NCBI GenBank assembly: GCA_905250115.1
Contig: CAJNOI010000016.1
Span: 365,980 to 429,979 of the forward strand
Origin: Adineta steineri
Taxonomy: Eukaryota; Rotifera; Eurotatoria; Adinetida; Adinetidae
Reading direction: 5' to 3'
Length of the DNA stretch: 64,000 nucleotides
Position 1 is the stretch's first letter, and each line of letters starts with the position of its first letter. The notes under the pieces are model-generated. The model searched no databases and was not told the DNA's origin. It saw only the letters and a list, made by a program, of their open reading frames with translations. The translations under genes and the position numbers were made by a program. Positions 12,717-25,200 of the stretch are shown piece by piece.

Positions 12717-15355
12717 ATGGCAACAGCTACGCGAACTGTAAATGAACCATTTGTTCGTATACGACTTGTTAAATTTTCTGTTGGAGCACAAAGTCATCCC
12801 TTACAAAATATTAAATTAAGAGTGGAAACATTTGATTTTCAACAAAGTAATTTTTTTTATTTTGTTTTATGTTTTGAAAATATTTCAAAATCAACAATAG
12901 TTTCAACAGCTCGACCAAAATTTCCTGAATATGATAAGAAAATGAACAATTTCTGTTTTGAAACACGTGCTAAACAAGGTCGTCAAGTAACCATAGATGT
13001 TTATATGGATGTAAAACAGTCCAATTATACATATAAAACATCAATTGAAGATTTAATACGTAGAGCAGATAATGTTATTCGCGAAGTAATATAATTTCGA
13101 AATATTTCTATTTTATTATTTTTAATTCAGTATCGATTCAGTGATAAAAGTCAAGCATCAATGTCAGTTGAACTTCTTAGTAAGACTCAACTAATACAAA
13201 CATTATAGAAAATCTTTATTTAATTTTTAGTACCAAATGATAATGTCAGAGAAGCACAACGAACAATACATAATAAAATACGTAAACATTATGGTCATGA
13301 ATTTCTACCAAAGTAATATAATTATTAAGTTATAATATAAAAACTTTCTTTTGTTTGCAGATATTTTACTACACTACCTGTGTTTTGCAGTGATTGTAAA
13401 AAAGTTCTTTGGTAAATTTTTTATTGTAGAAAATAAATTCCCTTTTTAAATTATAATTTTCTCAAGGGGTTTTAATACACCGGGATATCGTTGTCAATTA
13501 TGTGATCTAGTCGTTCATGAACTATGTATTAAAAATGTAGTAACTTGTAAACAATTAGGTGTATGTTTAATACGAAATTATTTAGATGCAAATAAAAAAG
13601 CAATTTCATATACTGTAGCTATCTGATTCTCCGACAATACCAACAGTTTCACATAATTTTCTACATGAACCAAATTTTTTACCACTTTTTTGCGATCATG
13701 ATGGTAAAATTATACATCCATTACGAGCATGGAAATGTTCAAGTAAATAAAATTTATATTTCACTTTAAATAGTTGCTTTATTTTTTACTGCAGATTGTG
13801 AAATGATTGTTCATTCAAAATGTAAAAAAAATGTAGCACATTTTTGTGGCACGAGACAAGTAGCTGTTCGAATGTATGAAGAATGGAAAGAACAAGTAAA
13901 TAAATAATTATCCTATTTTAAATGGAAAAAGAATTTCTTTTTTTTAGAATAAATCAGATTCAATTGATGCATATGTTATAACAGACGATTGTACAACAAC
14001 AGAAATAGAAGAAAACAATCAAACACAGTTAATTAATATTTATGAAAGATTACAACAGGAACGTGAACGTGATAGTGCTATACAAGATTTAAATGTAATT
14101 ACAAAACCATATCAATGGTCAGATAATTTAAATCAAACGTAAGTATCACATTTCTTAATTATTATTAATAATTCCTTTTTGTATTCTTGACAAAAATATA
14201 GTCTAACGAATTATTATAACAGAAGTGTAGTTCTTCTTCATAATATATCATTTCATGCATTGCTTGGACATGGAATGAGTGGATCTGTAAGTCGAAAAAA
14301 ACGAGAGAATTTATTTTTGATTGCTATAAATTTGTTTAGGTTTATTGGGTAAAATATTCTGAACGTGATTTTGCTTTGAAAGCACTTCGTAAACATCGAA
14401 TATTTGAAGCCAATGAATTTGAGTGTGTAAAAAATGAACGTGATATTTTATTATTCTCTCGTGATAATCCATTTATTATTCAATTATATGCAGTTTTTCA
14501 TGATTTTCAACGTGTTTATTTTTTACTTGAATATGCAAATTGTGGAGCATTTTATGAATTTTTATTAACATTTGGTTCTAAATTCGATAATGCATGTATT
14601 AAATGGTTTTCAAGTCATATTATTTGTGCTATTAGTTATTTACATTCGAAATTAGTGGTAAATATATCCTATTAGCAAAAAATATGACTCATTTTTATTT
14701 ATAGATCCACAGAGATTTAAAACCAGAAAATGTTCTTTTAATGCGTGATGGTCGTTTAAAATTAGCAGATTTCGGTTTTTCTAAACAATTAATTTCTGCG
14801 ACAGGTACAACGCGTACATTTTGTGGTACATCGGAATATATCGCTCCGGAAATCTATCAAAATTTCGATTATAGTTTTCCTGTTGATTATTGGTCATTAG
14901 GTGTAATGATTTATGAAATGATAACTTTACAAACTCCATTTTATCATCCAAGTGAATACGAAATAAAAGAACATGTTATTAATAAAGATTTTCAATATCC
15001 ACCTAAAACAACATCTGATCTACAATCAGTTATAACTGGTTTATTAACAAAAAATCCAAACGAACGTTTTGGAATAAATGAACTTCGTTCAAGTACATTT
15101 TATTCATCATCATATTCATTAGAAGATATCGAACAAGGAAATATAAAATGTCCATGGAAAAGAACCGTACGTAGTTCTTTTAGAATTTTATATGATTAAT
15201 ATATTTTATTTTTTTAGATTCCACTCAATCCTTCTCCAGATAAACATTCATCAATGCAAACCGTTCGCTTATCACAGATCGACGAACAATCAATATGTAC
15301 CACACTTACTTTAAATAAAAATAATTTTCGTCATTTTTCATTTATTGGTTTTTAA
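12717..15355 (+). CDS. Novel-type protein kinase C, copy 1
   Basis: Twelve exons: 12717-13085, 13131-13179, 13231-13312, 13361-13411, 13467-13560, 13619-13742, 13795-13895, 13948-14138, 14223-14286, 14340-14657, 14705-15166, 15218-15355; 680 residues. Order: N-terminal C2-like domain (1-120, PKC delta type, with RPKFPEYDKKMNNFCFE), C1A (162-211), C1B (227-276), linker, AGC kinase domain and C-tail. Kinase hallmarks: glycine loop GHGMSGSV (369-376), Lys389, HRDLKPEN (483-490), DFG (503-505), T-loop TFCGTSEYIAPE (519-530) and a hydrophobic motif FRHFSF near the end. Novel PKCs are diacylglycerol-activated, calcium-independent Ser/Thr kinases. C1A keeps the LWGF membrane-binding edge, with one extra residue between His and the first Cys pair. 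C1B reads CDHD where CDHC is expected and lacks the LWG loop, so it is probably impaired. Neighbour 15668-19138 is a diverged tandem copy. Confidence 0.9.
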
Positions 15356-15667
15356 TTAATATAAAGTCATTTCTAATTATCATGAATAATCTTTTTTTCG
15401 TTTTCTCTTTCGAACAGTTCTTACCATTCGTTTCGTTCTCAAAATATTAACTACTGTTCTTTTTTGTTTTTTATTCGTTCGAAATGTATTTTTTTCTTTT
15501 ATTGATGTATTTTGCATTCTGTGTTTTTTTCTCGTTTTATTATTGACGAAAGAAAAAAAGAAATCGTCAAATATTTACGCACTCACTGTAGTGCCACTTT
15601 TTTTAAAGATATTCTTACAACGTATGCGTCTATAAATTTATTAGAAAGTTGGTCAGTCAATATACAA
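15356..15667. other. Short spacer between the two PKC genes
   Basis: 312 bp, T-rich, with no supported gene. It must hold the terminator region of copy 1 and the promoter of copy 2 unless the two share a transcript. A TTG-started open frame runs from 15512 into the first exon of copy 2, but the first in-frame ATG is at 15668. Confidence 0.6.
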
Positions 15668-18600
15668 ATGACATCGACTCTACGTTCGAAATTTTCCAAT
15701 GCTCATTCAACTACTTCTAGTATAATAATAAAAATTAATTTTATTGACAAAAAAATATTTTAATATTCATAGGTTTATCTCAAGATCCTCATCCATTCTT
15801 ACGTATGCAAATATATAATTTTCAAATACAACCGAGTAATCAATCTGTAAATTTATCACATATTAGAACACAAGTTGAACTTAAAGAAAAACTTCGAACA
15901 ACACGAGATAATATTGAAAGTAAACAAACAAAATTTCGAAACTTTTCTTTTCATTTGAATTATTTTCTATTTAAGAACCATCAAAAGTTAAATTTCCAGT
16001 ATATCTTGAAAAAGATAAATGTATTCCATTTGATGCTGGTTTATTACATAAAATAAAAAGACAAATTATTATTCGTATTCATTATGATAATGTTATGTAT
16101 ATATTCGAGTCAGATTTAGATGCATTGAAAAAGATAGCTGATGGACGTAGACATCGAGTAAAAAATTTATTCTTAATGAAATTTTGTCTCATTAGTTTTT
16201 CCTTTAGTTTTACTTTACACCACAAGCTCAAGCTGAAATGGCTGTGAAATATAAAGGTAAATCAAAATTCAATAGTTTATAGAAATTCAATGGAATAAAT
16301 TATATATTTTTAGATTCAACTGGACAAACAATTGTTGGATTAGATGTTAAACAAGGTGAAAGTCGTTTAGCTGAACGACGTCAACAAATTTATAAACATT
16401 TTGGTCATGAATTTGTACCAAAAATATTTAAATTACCAACATTTTGTTCTGTATGTACAGATTTTCTTTGGTAAATAAATCTTTCTGAATGGAAGAAAAG
16501 CACATATATATACCTACTATTGAATTTTAAGGGGATTTGCCTATCAAGGTTATCAATGTCAACGATGTGATTGTGTTGTACATAAAGGATGTTATAGTCG
16601 ATATGCATGTCCATGTAAAGGAAAAAAATATCCAGATGTAAGATATTCTAGTGTGTTATTTTTCTTAATTAAATTATTTAATTTTAGCTTAAAATAAATG
16701 TTGCTCACACATTTGAACTTCAACCATTTTCTTTAAAACCTCTTTTTTGTGATCATTGTGGAAGTTTTATTCGACCTGGACATGTTCATAAATGTTCTTG
16801 TATGATTTTATACTATAGAACTTATTTTATTTTTTTTATTTATTGTTTAATTAAGATTGTACAATGATTGTTCATCGTCGATGTATAGCAAAAGTGGGTA
16901 ATTATTGTGGATGTAAAGATAATGTTTTAGCATTATATGAAAAATGGAAAGAGACAGTAAACTTTATAAAAAAACAAAAAAAAATGATTGTATTAAAATT
17001 TAGTTTTCTATTTAGCATGATAATGAATCAGATTATAATTATCAATATAATGGTGATCTATATAATATTTATTCAAGTCTTAGTAGTGCTGAACAACAAG
17101 AATATACTCAAAAAGCAATTGAACGTGTATCGAAATGTTATCGACCAAATATAACAACTGGATTTAATATAAATCAATTGCAATTAATAAGTACATTAGG
17201 ACAAGGAATGAATGGAGCAGTAAGTATAAGTTTTTCAAATTTAACTATAGTAAAGAAATTTAATATAAAATATTTTCAATTGATTTACTGATATATTTAT
17301 AGATCTTTACATGTTTTTACCATAGATGAAAGTGTTCTACATTTTATAGGTTTTCCCTTAAGAAAACCATTAATATGTGAGATGGATAGTAATGGTAGAA
17401 ACCTTAAAATTTTTGAATATGAGTTATTTTATGATGTCAAGAAGCATTATACTACCACAGAAATCTTATAAAATGACCTCAACATTTTCTATATATACAA
17501 CTAATCTATCCGCTGCTAAAAATATATTCTAATTTTCTTTTACAAGAGAAGATCCTGAAGTAATGACCCGAGTTAAAGGGCGATATTATGTGGGCTTGGT
17601 ATACTAAGTGTCACTGTGTTAAGTATGAAACAATTATTGATTGAGGTCAATTCGCTGAGAAATTATATTTGATAGGTCAAACCCACGCAATATCAGCTTT
17701 TAATTCCCTTGTTAGATTATTTTAATCATATCGTTTATTTCCTCAATAGGTTTATCTAGTTCAATATGATCGAAATCATTATGCAATGAAAGTATTATGT
17801 AAAAATGTTGTATTAGAAGGACAAGATTTAGCTTATGTTATGTTAGAAAGAAAAGTCATGATTCAAAGTCAATCAAATCCATTTATAATTCAATTAGCTT
17901 ATGCATTTCAAAATGCTGAAAGATTATTTTTTTTAATGGAAGTAGCACGTGGTGGAAATCTTTATCGTATGCTTTTGGAACAAACACCAAGACCATTTGC
18001 ATATGATCGTATTGTTTTTCATTCTGGAGAAATCGCTTGTGCACTTTCATTTCTTCATTCAAAACGTATTGTATGTATTTTATTTTACAAAAAATTCCAC
18101 TTTCTTTATATTTATTTCTTAGGCTTATCGTGATCTTAAACCTGAAAATGTTCTTATATTTGAAGATGGACATATAAAATTAGGTGATTTTGGTTTATGT
18201 AAAGAAAATATCGATCAAAATCCTAAAGCAACAACATTTTGTGGTACACAAGAATATATAGCTTATGAAATCTATAAACATTTTGAATATGATGAAAATG
18301 TTGATTGGTGGTCATTAGGTATAATGATCTATGAATTATTTACATTTATAACACCATTTTATGATGAAGATGAATTACAAATCGAAGAAAATGTTCTTTT
18401 TAAAGATGTTTACTATCCTGAAACAATGCGGAAAGAAGCAAAACAAATTATTTCAGGTTTACTTGAACGTGATTCAAAACGACGATTAGGAAATAAATCT
18501 TCACCACTAGGATTATTAAAAGACCAACCTTTTTTTTTAAAGTAAGATGAATATTTTTCAAAAATAATAAATAAAAAAACATATTTATTAGAGAACCATA

Positions 18601-19138
18601 TACATTAGACAATATTGAAAATCGTCGAGTACCTCCACCATGGGTTCCTAAGGTATGTATTATAAGTTTTTGATGACTGAAGTCTACTAAGTATTCAATT
18701 GCTTCTAAGTTAGAAGTATGTCGATTCTTATCACTACCATGATATAGTATCTTTTATTACAATGTCATGACCTATTCTAGGAGAATTATTAAAAAGACCA
18801 TATGTCGCCTGCAGTAAACTATTCTTTTCAAAGTAATCAAAGGTTATTAAAATGTGCATGATTGACTTGAAAATAATTGAATATTATATAAATTTCTTTT
18901 ATAAATAATAAGGACCTTATTCCTATTGGTAAATGTTAGGGAGAAAAAAAAGGCAATATATGTACTTTTGATTAAAATTTCTTTTCATTTCTAGTCTTTA
19001 ACACCATTGGAACCAAGTAGTAAACCATTACGTTTACCTGATTTTGAACAAAAAGATAAAGTTTTATTATTATCAACACCACCCGATACATTTCGTGGTT
19101 TTTCTTTTATTAATACAAATACTTCGACCAGTTTCTAA
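15668..19138 (+). CDS. Novel-type protein kinase C, copy 2
   Basis: Thirteen exons: 15668-15719, 15773-15919, 15976-16157, 16208-16256, 16314-16470, 16532-16637, 16688-16799, 16856-16956, 17016-17219, 17750-18070, 18123-18541, 18592-18652, 18995-19138; 684 residues. Same plan as copy 1: C2-like N-terminus, C1A (175-224, DFLWGF kept), C1B (238-287, all zinc ligands present but FIRPGHVH replaces the LWG loop), kinase domain and C-tail. Glycine loop GQGMNGAV (364-371), Lys384, YRDLKPEN (479-486), DFG (499-501), T-loop TFCGTQEYIAYE (515-526), turn-motif-like STPP and hydrophobic motif FRGFSFIN. The Pro of APE is Tyr525, unusual for an active kinase, though the catalytic Lys and Asp residues are intact. 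Intron positions match copy 1 (49-nt exon, TG/G split in C1A, split after the glycine loop), showing tandem duplication. The first exon and ATG are the least certain part. Confidence 0.88.
17565..17708. repeat. Small foldback in a PKC intron
   Basis: Inside the 530-nt intron 17220-17749. The left arm (about 17565-17602, with GGGCGATATTATGTGGGCTT) and right arm (about 17672-17708, with AAACCCACGCAATATCAGCT) are imperfect reverse complements of about 35 bp around a 70-bp loop. The other long introns of this gene lack it. It could be a decayed MITE; no target-site duplication is evident. Confidence 0.5.
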
Positions 19139-19359
19139 ACTCATTTTATTTTTAAAATAATCTGTTATATTAATTTACGAACAATTGTTTTTCTTTTCTA
19201 AAATATGTTTACTGATGAATAAAAATAAAACAGAATTGTGTCTTCATCTGTATAATCGATATCTAATATGATTTGTTGATTTCATTTCACCAATACGACG
19301 ATTATATTCTAATTTTTGACAACTCTTCTTGTTTTTTTGTTCTTCTTTATAGTCGAAGC

Positions 19360-20530
19360 ATGACAACAGATTTATTTAAAAGTATTTATATATCAATGAG
19401 AATTTATACAACAATTATTCAAACAAAATCTATTACCTGGAATAGTAGTAATGAGATTTTAAATGCGTTAAAATGGGGTTTATATTGTAGTGAAGTATAG
19501 AAATCAATATTAACTTTCTTTTGGATTTCTAATCGAATCTTTTAGGGATATAATCATGTTAATCAAACTGTATATTATGATGAATTTTTAAAAAATTGTC
19601 AAATGATTCGTCAACATATATCATCAACAGATATTCCAAATGATTTCATTCCAAATGCTTATAGTTATTTATTACATGTTTGTTTGTTTATTTTTTTTGT
19701 TCTTCTATTGAAATAAGAAATTTAATTTAAGGCAATTTTTTGTCGAACGGATAACCAAATACGTCATCGTGAATTAGCATTAAGAATATTTTCATCATCA
19801 ACTACAGTTTGTATAAAAATTTTATTAAATAAAAATCTAATTATTTATTTCTTAGTCAACAAATCAAACATGTTATCAAAATTTATTAAATCATATACGA
19901 ACTTATATTAATCCTAATCGTGCATTATCAAATGCGAATCGATGTTTACTAGAAGCACTTATTACAATAACTATTTACTTACCTAAACATTTTGTAAGAT
20001 TTTGTTAAGATCATTTTCAAAAAATAAGAAAAATTTATTTCAGGATTTTCTTTTTGATCTTCTTCATGATTTGAATAAGAGCGAACAAATATGTTTATTT
20101 ATTATTGAAATTATTTTCAAACGATCTGATCTATCAAGGTAAATCTTTCATTTTAATTATTTTGAAATTTTAAATATTTTTTTATTCATAGTTCATATGA
20201 TTGTCTTATTTCGATGAGAATTGAAAAAGTTCTTGAAATATTAACTCAAGCATCATATGGTGCTTATGTAATTTTAAAATTATTATTTAAAAATCGTCAA
20301 TTATTTATTAAAGTATAATTATATTGAAAGAAAAAATTTTTATTTGATTAATTATTAATTTTTTGTTATTTATATAGGGTTTAAAAAATTCACTCGCTTG
20401 GCATACAAATATATTTGGCAAATTTTCATTTGTCTTTAGTAATACGACATATGATCCGATACGAACAATTCTAATTGATATTTGTCATGAAAATGAAATA
20501 CAAAATGTTTTGATGGATGATTTATTTTAA
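19360..20530 (+). CDS. Unrecognised 267-residue helical protein
   Basis: Seven exons: 19360-19494, 19546-19677, 19732-19806, 19856-19993, 20044-20138, 20192-20267, 20378-20530. Every junction keeps frame and has GT-AG borders; two donors are weak (GTTTGT). The protein is rich in Leu, Ile, Asn and Ser, appears mostly alpha-helical, and has no signal peptide, convincing TM segment or motif that I recognise. Segments such as LLNHIRTYINPNRALSNANR and FIIEIIFKRSDL look like helical-repeat or ARM/HEAT-like packing, but that is only an impression. The ATG at 19360 follows a TTTATAG acceptor, so a 5' UTR intron probably precedes it. The gene begins 220 bp after the second PKC on the same strand, with an AATAAA signal at about 20600. 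Its consistent splicing supports a real gene; function unknown. Confidence 0.68.
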
Positions 20531-20649
20531 AGAAAAACAAAGAAAAAACAATGGAGACTTGTCTTTAAATCTATTATTAATTTATAAGATAGAAAAAAAT
20601 AAACTAATACTTTATCATTTATTTTTGGATTATGAAGCATTTGATTTAT

Positions 20650-20711
20650 GACATATACACAATGGTAATACATCGGTTCGAAAGGGCACAAGTTCGAGTC
20701 TTGTTACTGTC
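20650..20711 (+). other. tRNA-like relic (B-box and T-arm only)
   Basis: 20688-20704 form a perfect T-arm: stem ACAAG/CTTGT around loop TTCGAGT, a good RNA polymerase III B-box. GACATAT (20650) and TACTGTC (20705) can pair over their four outer bases as an acceptor stem. The part between is about ten bases too short for normal D and anticodon arms and I could not fold an anticodon stem, so this is a tRNA-derived remnant, not a working tRNA gene. Confidence 0.35.
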
Positions 20712-21835
20712 ACTTTCTTTTTATTATCCTTCAAACATCCTGTCTGATGTTTTTGTTTTTCTTTGCTTTATTGATTCCAAATTACTTTATCTATGATCGG
20801 TTCCCTATGTACGTGTGGGGGTGTATGGAAAGAAAGAAAAAAATGTCATATGGTTGAGATAAGTTAGTTTCTCTTGAAGATGTTTTTTTTTGCTGTACTG
20901 TTGTTATTTGCTGTATACACATACATCTGTCATATTAGTTGGAGCGCTTCTAATCATCATCATCATAATAACACATATAGCCTTGACTGATATTTATGCC
21001 TCCTATACATATGTATATAGACACACGTTCTCGCTTATTTATTTCTATGATGTTATTTCCGAGTCTAGTATCAACAAAATGTCATGCTGATCGAAGAAAA
21101 ACATGAAGATTCGTCTAGCAAGTTATCAGATGATTGCTGATAATGATGATCACGCTAGGGGAAACTTGCCGAAATATAAATATATATATATATATTGGTG
21201 TGTATATAGATCCTGTCGCATACTCTTAGATGAGAAAGAGCGAGATGTATCGGTCAACGAGCACTATTCTCAATATAACAAACATGTGCATTCCAGATGA
21301 ATCATGACAAGAATGTCTAGTGTATCGTCAGTCGCCACATCTATATGCCTTTTTATAAGCTTGTGGCTCTTTTCTTGCTTTTGTTCTTCTTCTTCTTCTT
21401 CTTCTTTTCTGACCGATCTTTCGATGGTAATAGAGTCCACATTTGTTGTCGTCATTATCATCATTATAATTTAGTTTCGATGCTCTTTAATATTGAAAAA
21501 ATGAGAGAAAGTGAGAGTCAGATAGATAGACAGAAGAAAAGAGCGTTCGTGCTCGTTCACTATCATTAAACGACGGATTTGATAATTCTGCTCTTTCTTT
21601 CTTTTTTTTTTCTTTCAGATACACAGATATTTTTGTAAAAAAAACATACACATAAGAAGAGGAAGAAAGAAGCCATACTGCACACATTCATGCCCGCTCG
21701 GCTCTATTTTTTTTTGCTCGACTCGCCTACTTTTTATTTGTTGTTTCGCTTTCTCTTTTTTTTTTCTTTCTTGTTTCAGAAAGTACAGACCAAACCAATC
21801 TTGGTAGCAGTGTTGGCATATAAAAAAAGCTCCTT

Positions 21836-21915
21836 CTCTTGTTCTTCTTTTTCTTCGATTCTTTCTCTTTCTCTTTCTCTCTTCTTCTTTCTTTCTCTCT
21901 CTCTCTCTCTCACCC
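21836..21915. repeat. CT-rich low-complexity tract
   Basis: Almost pure pyrimidine on the + strand (TTCTTTCTCT units) over about 80 bp, some 200 bp upstream of the distal brat coding start. It probably lies in the promoter or 5' UTR. Confidence 0.8.
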
Positions 21916-22112
21916 GTTTTCTTCCGACTGTTCGTTTACTGCTTGGGTCGACAATAACACAAGCACATACAGCAGAATGGTAGCGTGACGCGCAAAGTAA
22001 AGAACATAATGGCACAACAACATTTACAATCACAAAGAATTAACAACAGACTTGTTGAGTTTCTACTTTAACGAACGTTGTTGACACCTTTACTTTAAAA
22101 GAATTATTTATT

Positions 22113-22259
22113 ATGATTCCATCTACTTTGAAAACGATCTTTGTCGACGGTGATTTAGACGATTCTTCACTATTATTTGATGTTCAACATCCATACCGTG
22201 ATAAAGATCTTCTTTTAACAAATCAATATGATGATACTGAAGAAGATAGTCATGATCAG
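22113..22259 (+). CDS. brat: brat distal first coding exon
   Basis: ATG at 22113 opens 49 codons (MIPSTLKTIFVDGDLDDSSL and onward, acidic) ending in CAG before a GTAAGA donor at 22260, phase 0. It joins in frame to the exon at 24905. It cannot read in frame through the proximal exon at 24400, so the two look like alternative starts. Codon use is like the gene body and unlike the surrounding repeats. Confidence 0.65.
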
Positions 22260-25200
22260 GTAAGATAATAAATAAATATGAATAATTGATCTTCTCCCTC
22301 TCTTGCTCTCTTTCTCTATTCTTTACTATTTTCTTTTTCTTTCCTTTTTCTTTTAATATTCTCTTGTTGTTGTTTTCGTCAGTGCGCACCTTTGATTCGC
22401 GTGTATGTGTGTGCATTATATCAAACTTTCAACAAATGTTATTCATAAAAACAACATACTGTTTTCGTTTTTTTTTCAAACCATGCAATAGGTGTATCTT
22501 ATCATATCTCGTTTAATAATGTTGATGTGCGATGCATTTCGCCTTCGCAATCATCTGACAGAAAAACATATGGTAGAATATATTTGCGGCTTACATAGTT
22601 TCGTAGGTGGAACATTTCGACAGAAAATGAGAGCGAGGCAGTAAAAAAAAAAGAGATGAAAGTAGAGATTCTGCCAGGGTCATCTGATAAAGAGGAAAAA
22701 AAAAGTGGAGTTGAATGAATTCTTGCTTGTTAACATGTATTCTGATCAAGGTTAAATGAGCGAAAACTTACGGTTCTAAAAGAAATTATAATTGGATGTT
22801 ATCTTCCACCTTCTTCTTTCTTTTAAACTAGAGAAAAGATTTTTGCATGTAAAGAAGAAAAGCTTTTACTCTTTATAGATCCATTGTTAATTTTATAATT
22901 ATTAAGATATGCTTGGTTTATCACGAATGGATCAATGCTTTCATTTATATTCAGTAATTTTTTTCTTTACTAGATTTATTCGGATTATTTTAGTAAACAA
23001 AAAACAAAATATTTCAAGCATTAATAAAATTAGACTATTTTTTGTCCATTACGATTGTCCTCAAGCTGTGAAAGTACATAACATCATTATTATTTCTTTC
23101 TTATTTCCTCTAGTTCTCATCTAAACAATGATGTTCTTCATTCAGTTGATAGCTCTTTCGCTCTCCCTCATACACACATACATATATAAAGCTTTTATCT
23201 GGAAAAGATTATATTGTATTTGACCAATAAATTAACACCCTCTATTCGAGCACTAATGTTTGTAATATAAATATGTATATTCACTTTGACAAGAGAATTA
23301 CTTCAATTTACATTACAAACATATGAGAAGAGATGTAGAAACGACGCATTTCACGATTTATTACTCTTACACCTCGTCATTTTACCATATATTTGCTAGC
23401 ATGCAAATATGAACAACTGTTATATGTGTTAACACATATAAAAAAAAAAATTTTTTTCTCTTTTTCACATTCTTTTTTTTTTACAATTAGTAGTCACTGT
23501 TATTATGAGCGTTGTTTATATTTCATATGATGTACATATATATGTATATATAGGCTAGTAGAATGTTATATGTATACAACCTTGAAAAATTTGCATACAA
23601 CATTAAAAAAAAATGAGAATATTTGGTTCCAGTTTTCTTTTTTATTACTTCGAACAAGTATGCTATTGATCATATGTGATCGATAACTCAACTTAATCTA
23701 ATCGATCACATAGAATAGTGAATAGTTCAAATAAGAAAAACTGAGTAAATAGAAATTAACATGAATTTCAGTTTTTTTTCTTCTCTTCTTCTTTTGTTTT
23801 CTTTCGTCACGGAAGCATGGGAGAAAAAATTTGCATTCAGTTTTAATAATAATGATGTTAATAATGATCGAATCTGTGCATATATTATTCTATATAACAG
23901 CTGCATATACGTTCAATTTCTTTTTTCCTATGCAGATGTGCATAAATTTTTTTTTTATTCCTGCGGTCAATAAAAATGGTTGAATAGAATTCATATGCTG
24001 TTTCTAGCAGAAAGAAAGAGAATTCAAAGACATGATACATTTAATAGCATCGAATGTCTTATGACAACTGCTGATGTTGACACGCTCACATCAATCGACG
24101 ATATGTATATATGTATATGCATATACATATAGGGAGGGAGAAAAAAAAGGAGGCACCTTGACGATCTGTTCTGCTCAAAAAGTACATACGGAACATAGTA
24201 GCCGAGAAGAGAAAGCGAAAGAAAAAAGAACGAAAGAACGAAAGAAAGAAAGAAAGAAAGAAGAAAAAAAGAAGCAAAGTAAGACGGGACAACTTTGACA
24301 AATCATTAGTCAGTCAGACGCCCTGCTCACGCGACATGTTGGCAGAAAAGAAGTCCGTTTATTATAAGTAAGAGCCGAGCAACAGCAGTATTAATAACAA
24401 TGTTCGATATTGAAAATGATTTATGGGTAAGTAAAATTGACAGATGAAAACAAAAGTAATATATGGAGTATTATTACTCTGTTGATTGTGAGAATAGAAT
24501 TGAAAAACGCAAATTTAATATGCCATTTATTGTCATTAAAATGGACAGATAAAACCATTTTTCATCATTTTTTCTTTCTTTTGTTTCATTTCTTATCATT
24601 CTTAAAAGAGTGTTACTTGATGTCAGCGAGTTAGGTAGTCATCAAAAAGAGAATTATTCTCTTATATCAATTGATAATTACATCACGTTTTTTTCAAGAA
24701 ATAGAAACAAGGCACAACATGAGAGAATAGCAGGAGACGCTAGAGTTGCCAATTATTTGTGTATATATATATATATATATATACATATAAATGATGACCT
24801 TTGGCCCAGCCGAGACACTATTGAGTGTTCATTCGCTCGCTGTCACATTTAATTGAGATAAAAAGTATATCGACAGTTTCTTATCTTTATCAATATCTGT
24901 TTAGAACTCACCATTCTTTGGTCTATTCCCTCCAACATCGGATGCATCATCAAATACACTTCTTTCGACATGTATAAGTCACGATAGTTCTGGTTCAAGT
25001 TCAAATGGTTCATCGACTGCCTTCTCATTTACGGATTCAGCTTATGCATCATCTTCATCACCACCACCACAACAAAATTCAAATAATTCAGCTAGCCAAT
25101 CAATTTCAATTATGCGTGGCCTTCAATCCCAACAACATCCACCTCAGCAACAGCAGCAGCAACAACAACAACAACAACAACAACAACAAACCCATCATAT

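Larger units (their letters stand above)
20531..22112. other. Intergenic region and brat upstream region
   Basis: About 1.6 kb without a supported gene. It contains a tRNA-like relic at 20650-20711, a (TA)n run near 21180, a (TTC)n tract at 21384-21407, and long pyrimidine tracts up to a CT-rich block at about 21836-21915. Local GC is slightly higher towards the brat start, which would fit a promoter and 5' UTR. Open frames here are translations of TC/AG repeats. Confidence 0.6.

Noticed and set aside
20650-20711. Functional tRNA gene
   Set aside because: Only the T-arm and four acceptor pairs can form. The interval is about ten bases too short and has no anticodon stem.
21690-22416. ORFs rich in Ser/Leu/Phe or Arg/Glu
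   Set aside because: They are translations of CT/GA repeats on either strand and overlap a real brat exon antisense.
24074-24301. Two 70-codon ORFs on opposite strands
   Set aside because: Both read the (GAAA)n tract. There is no complexity or homology.
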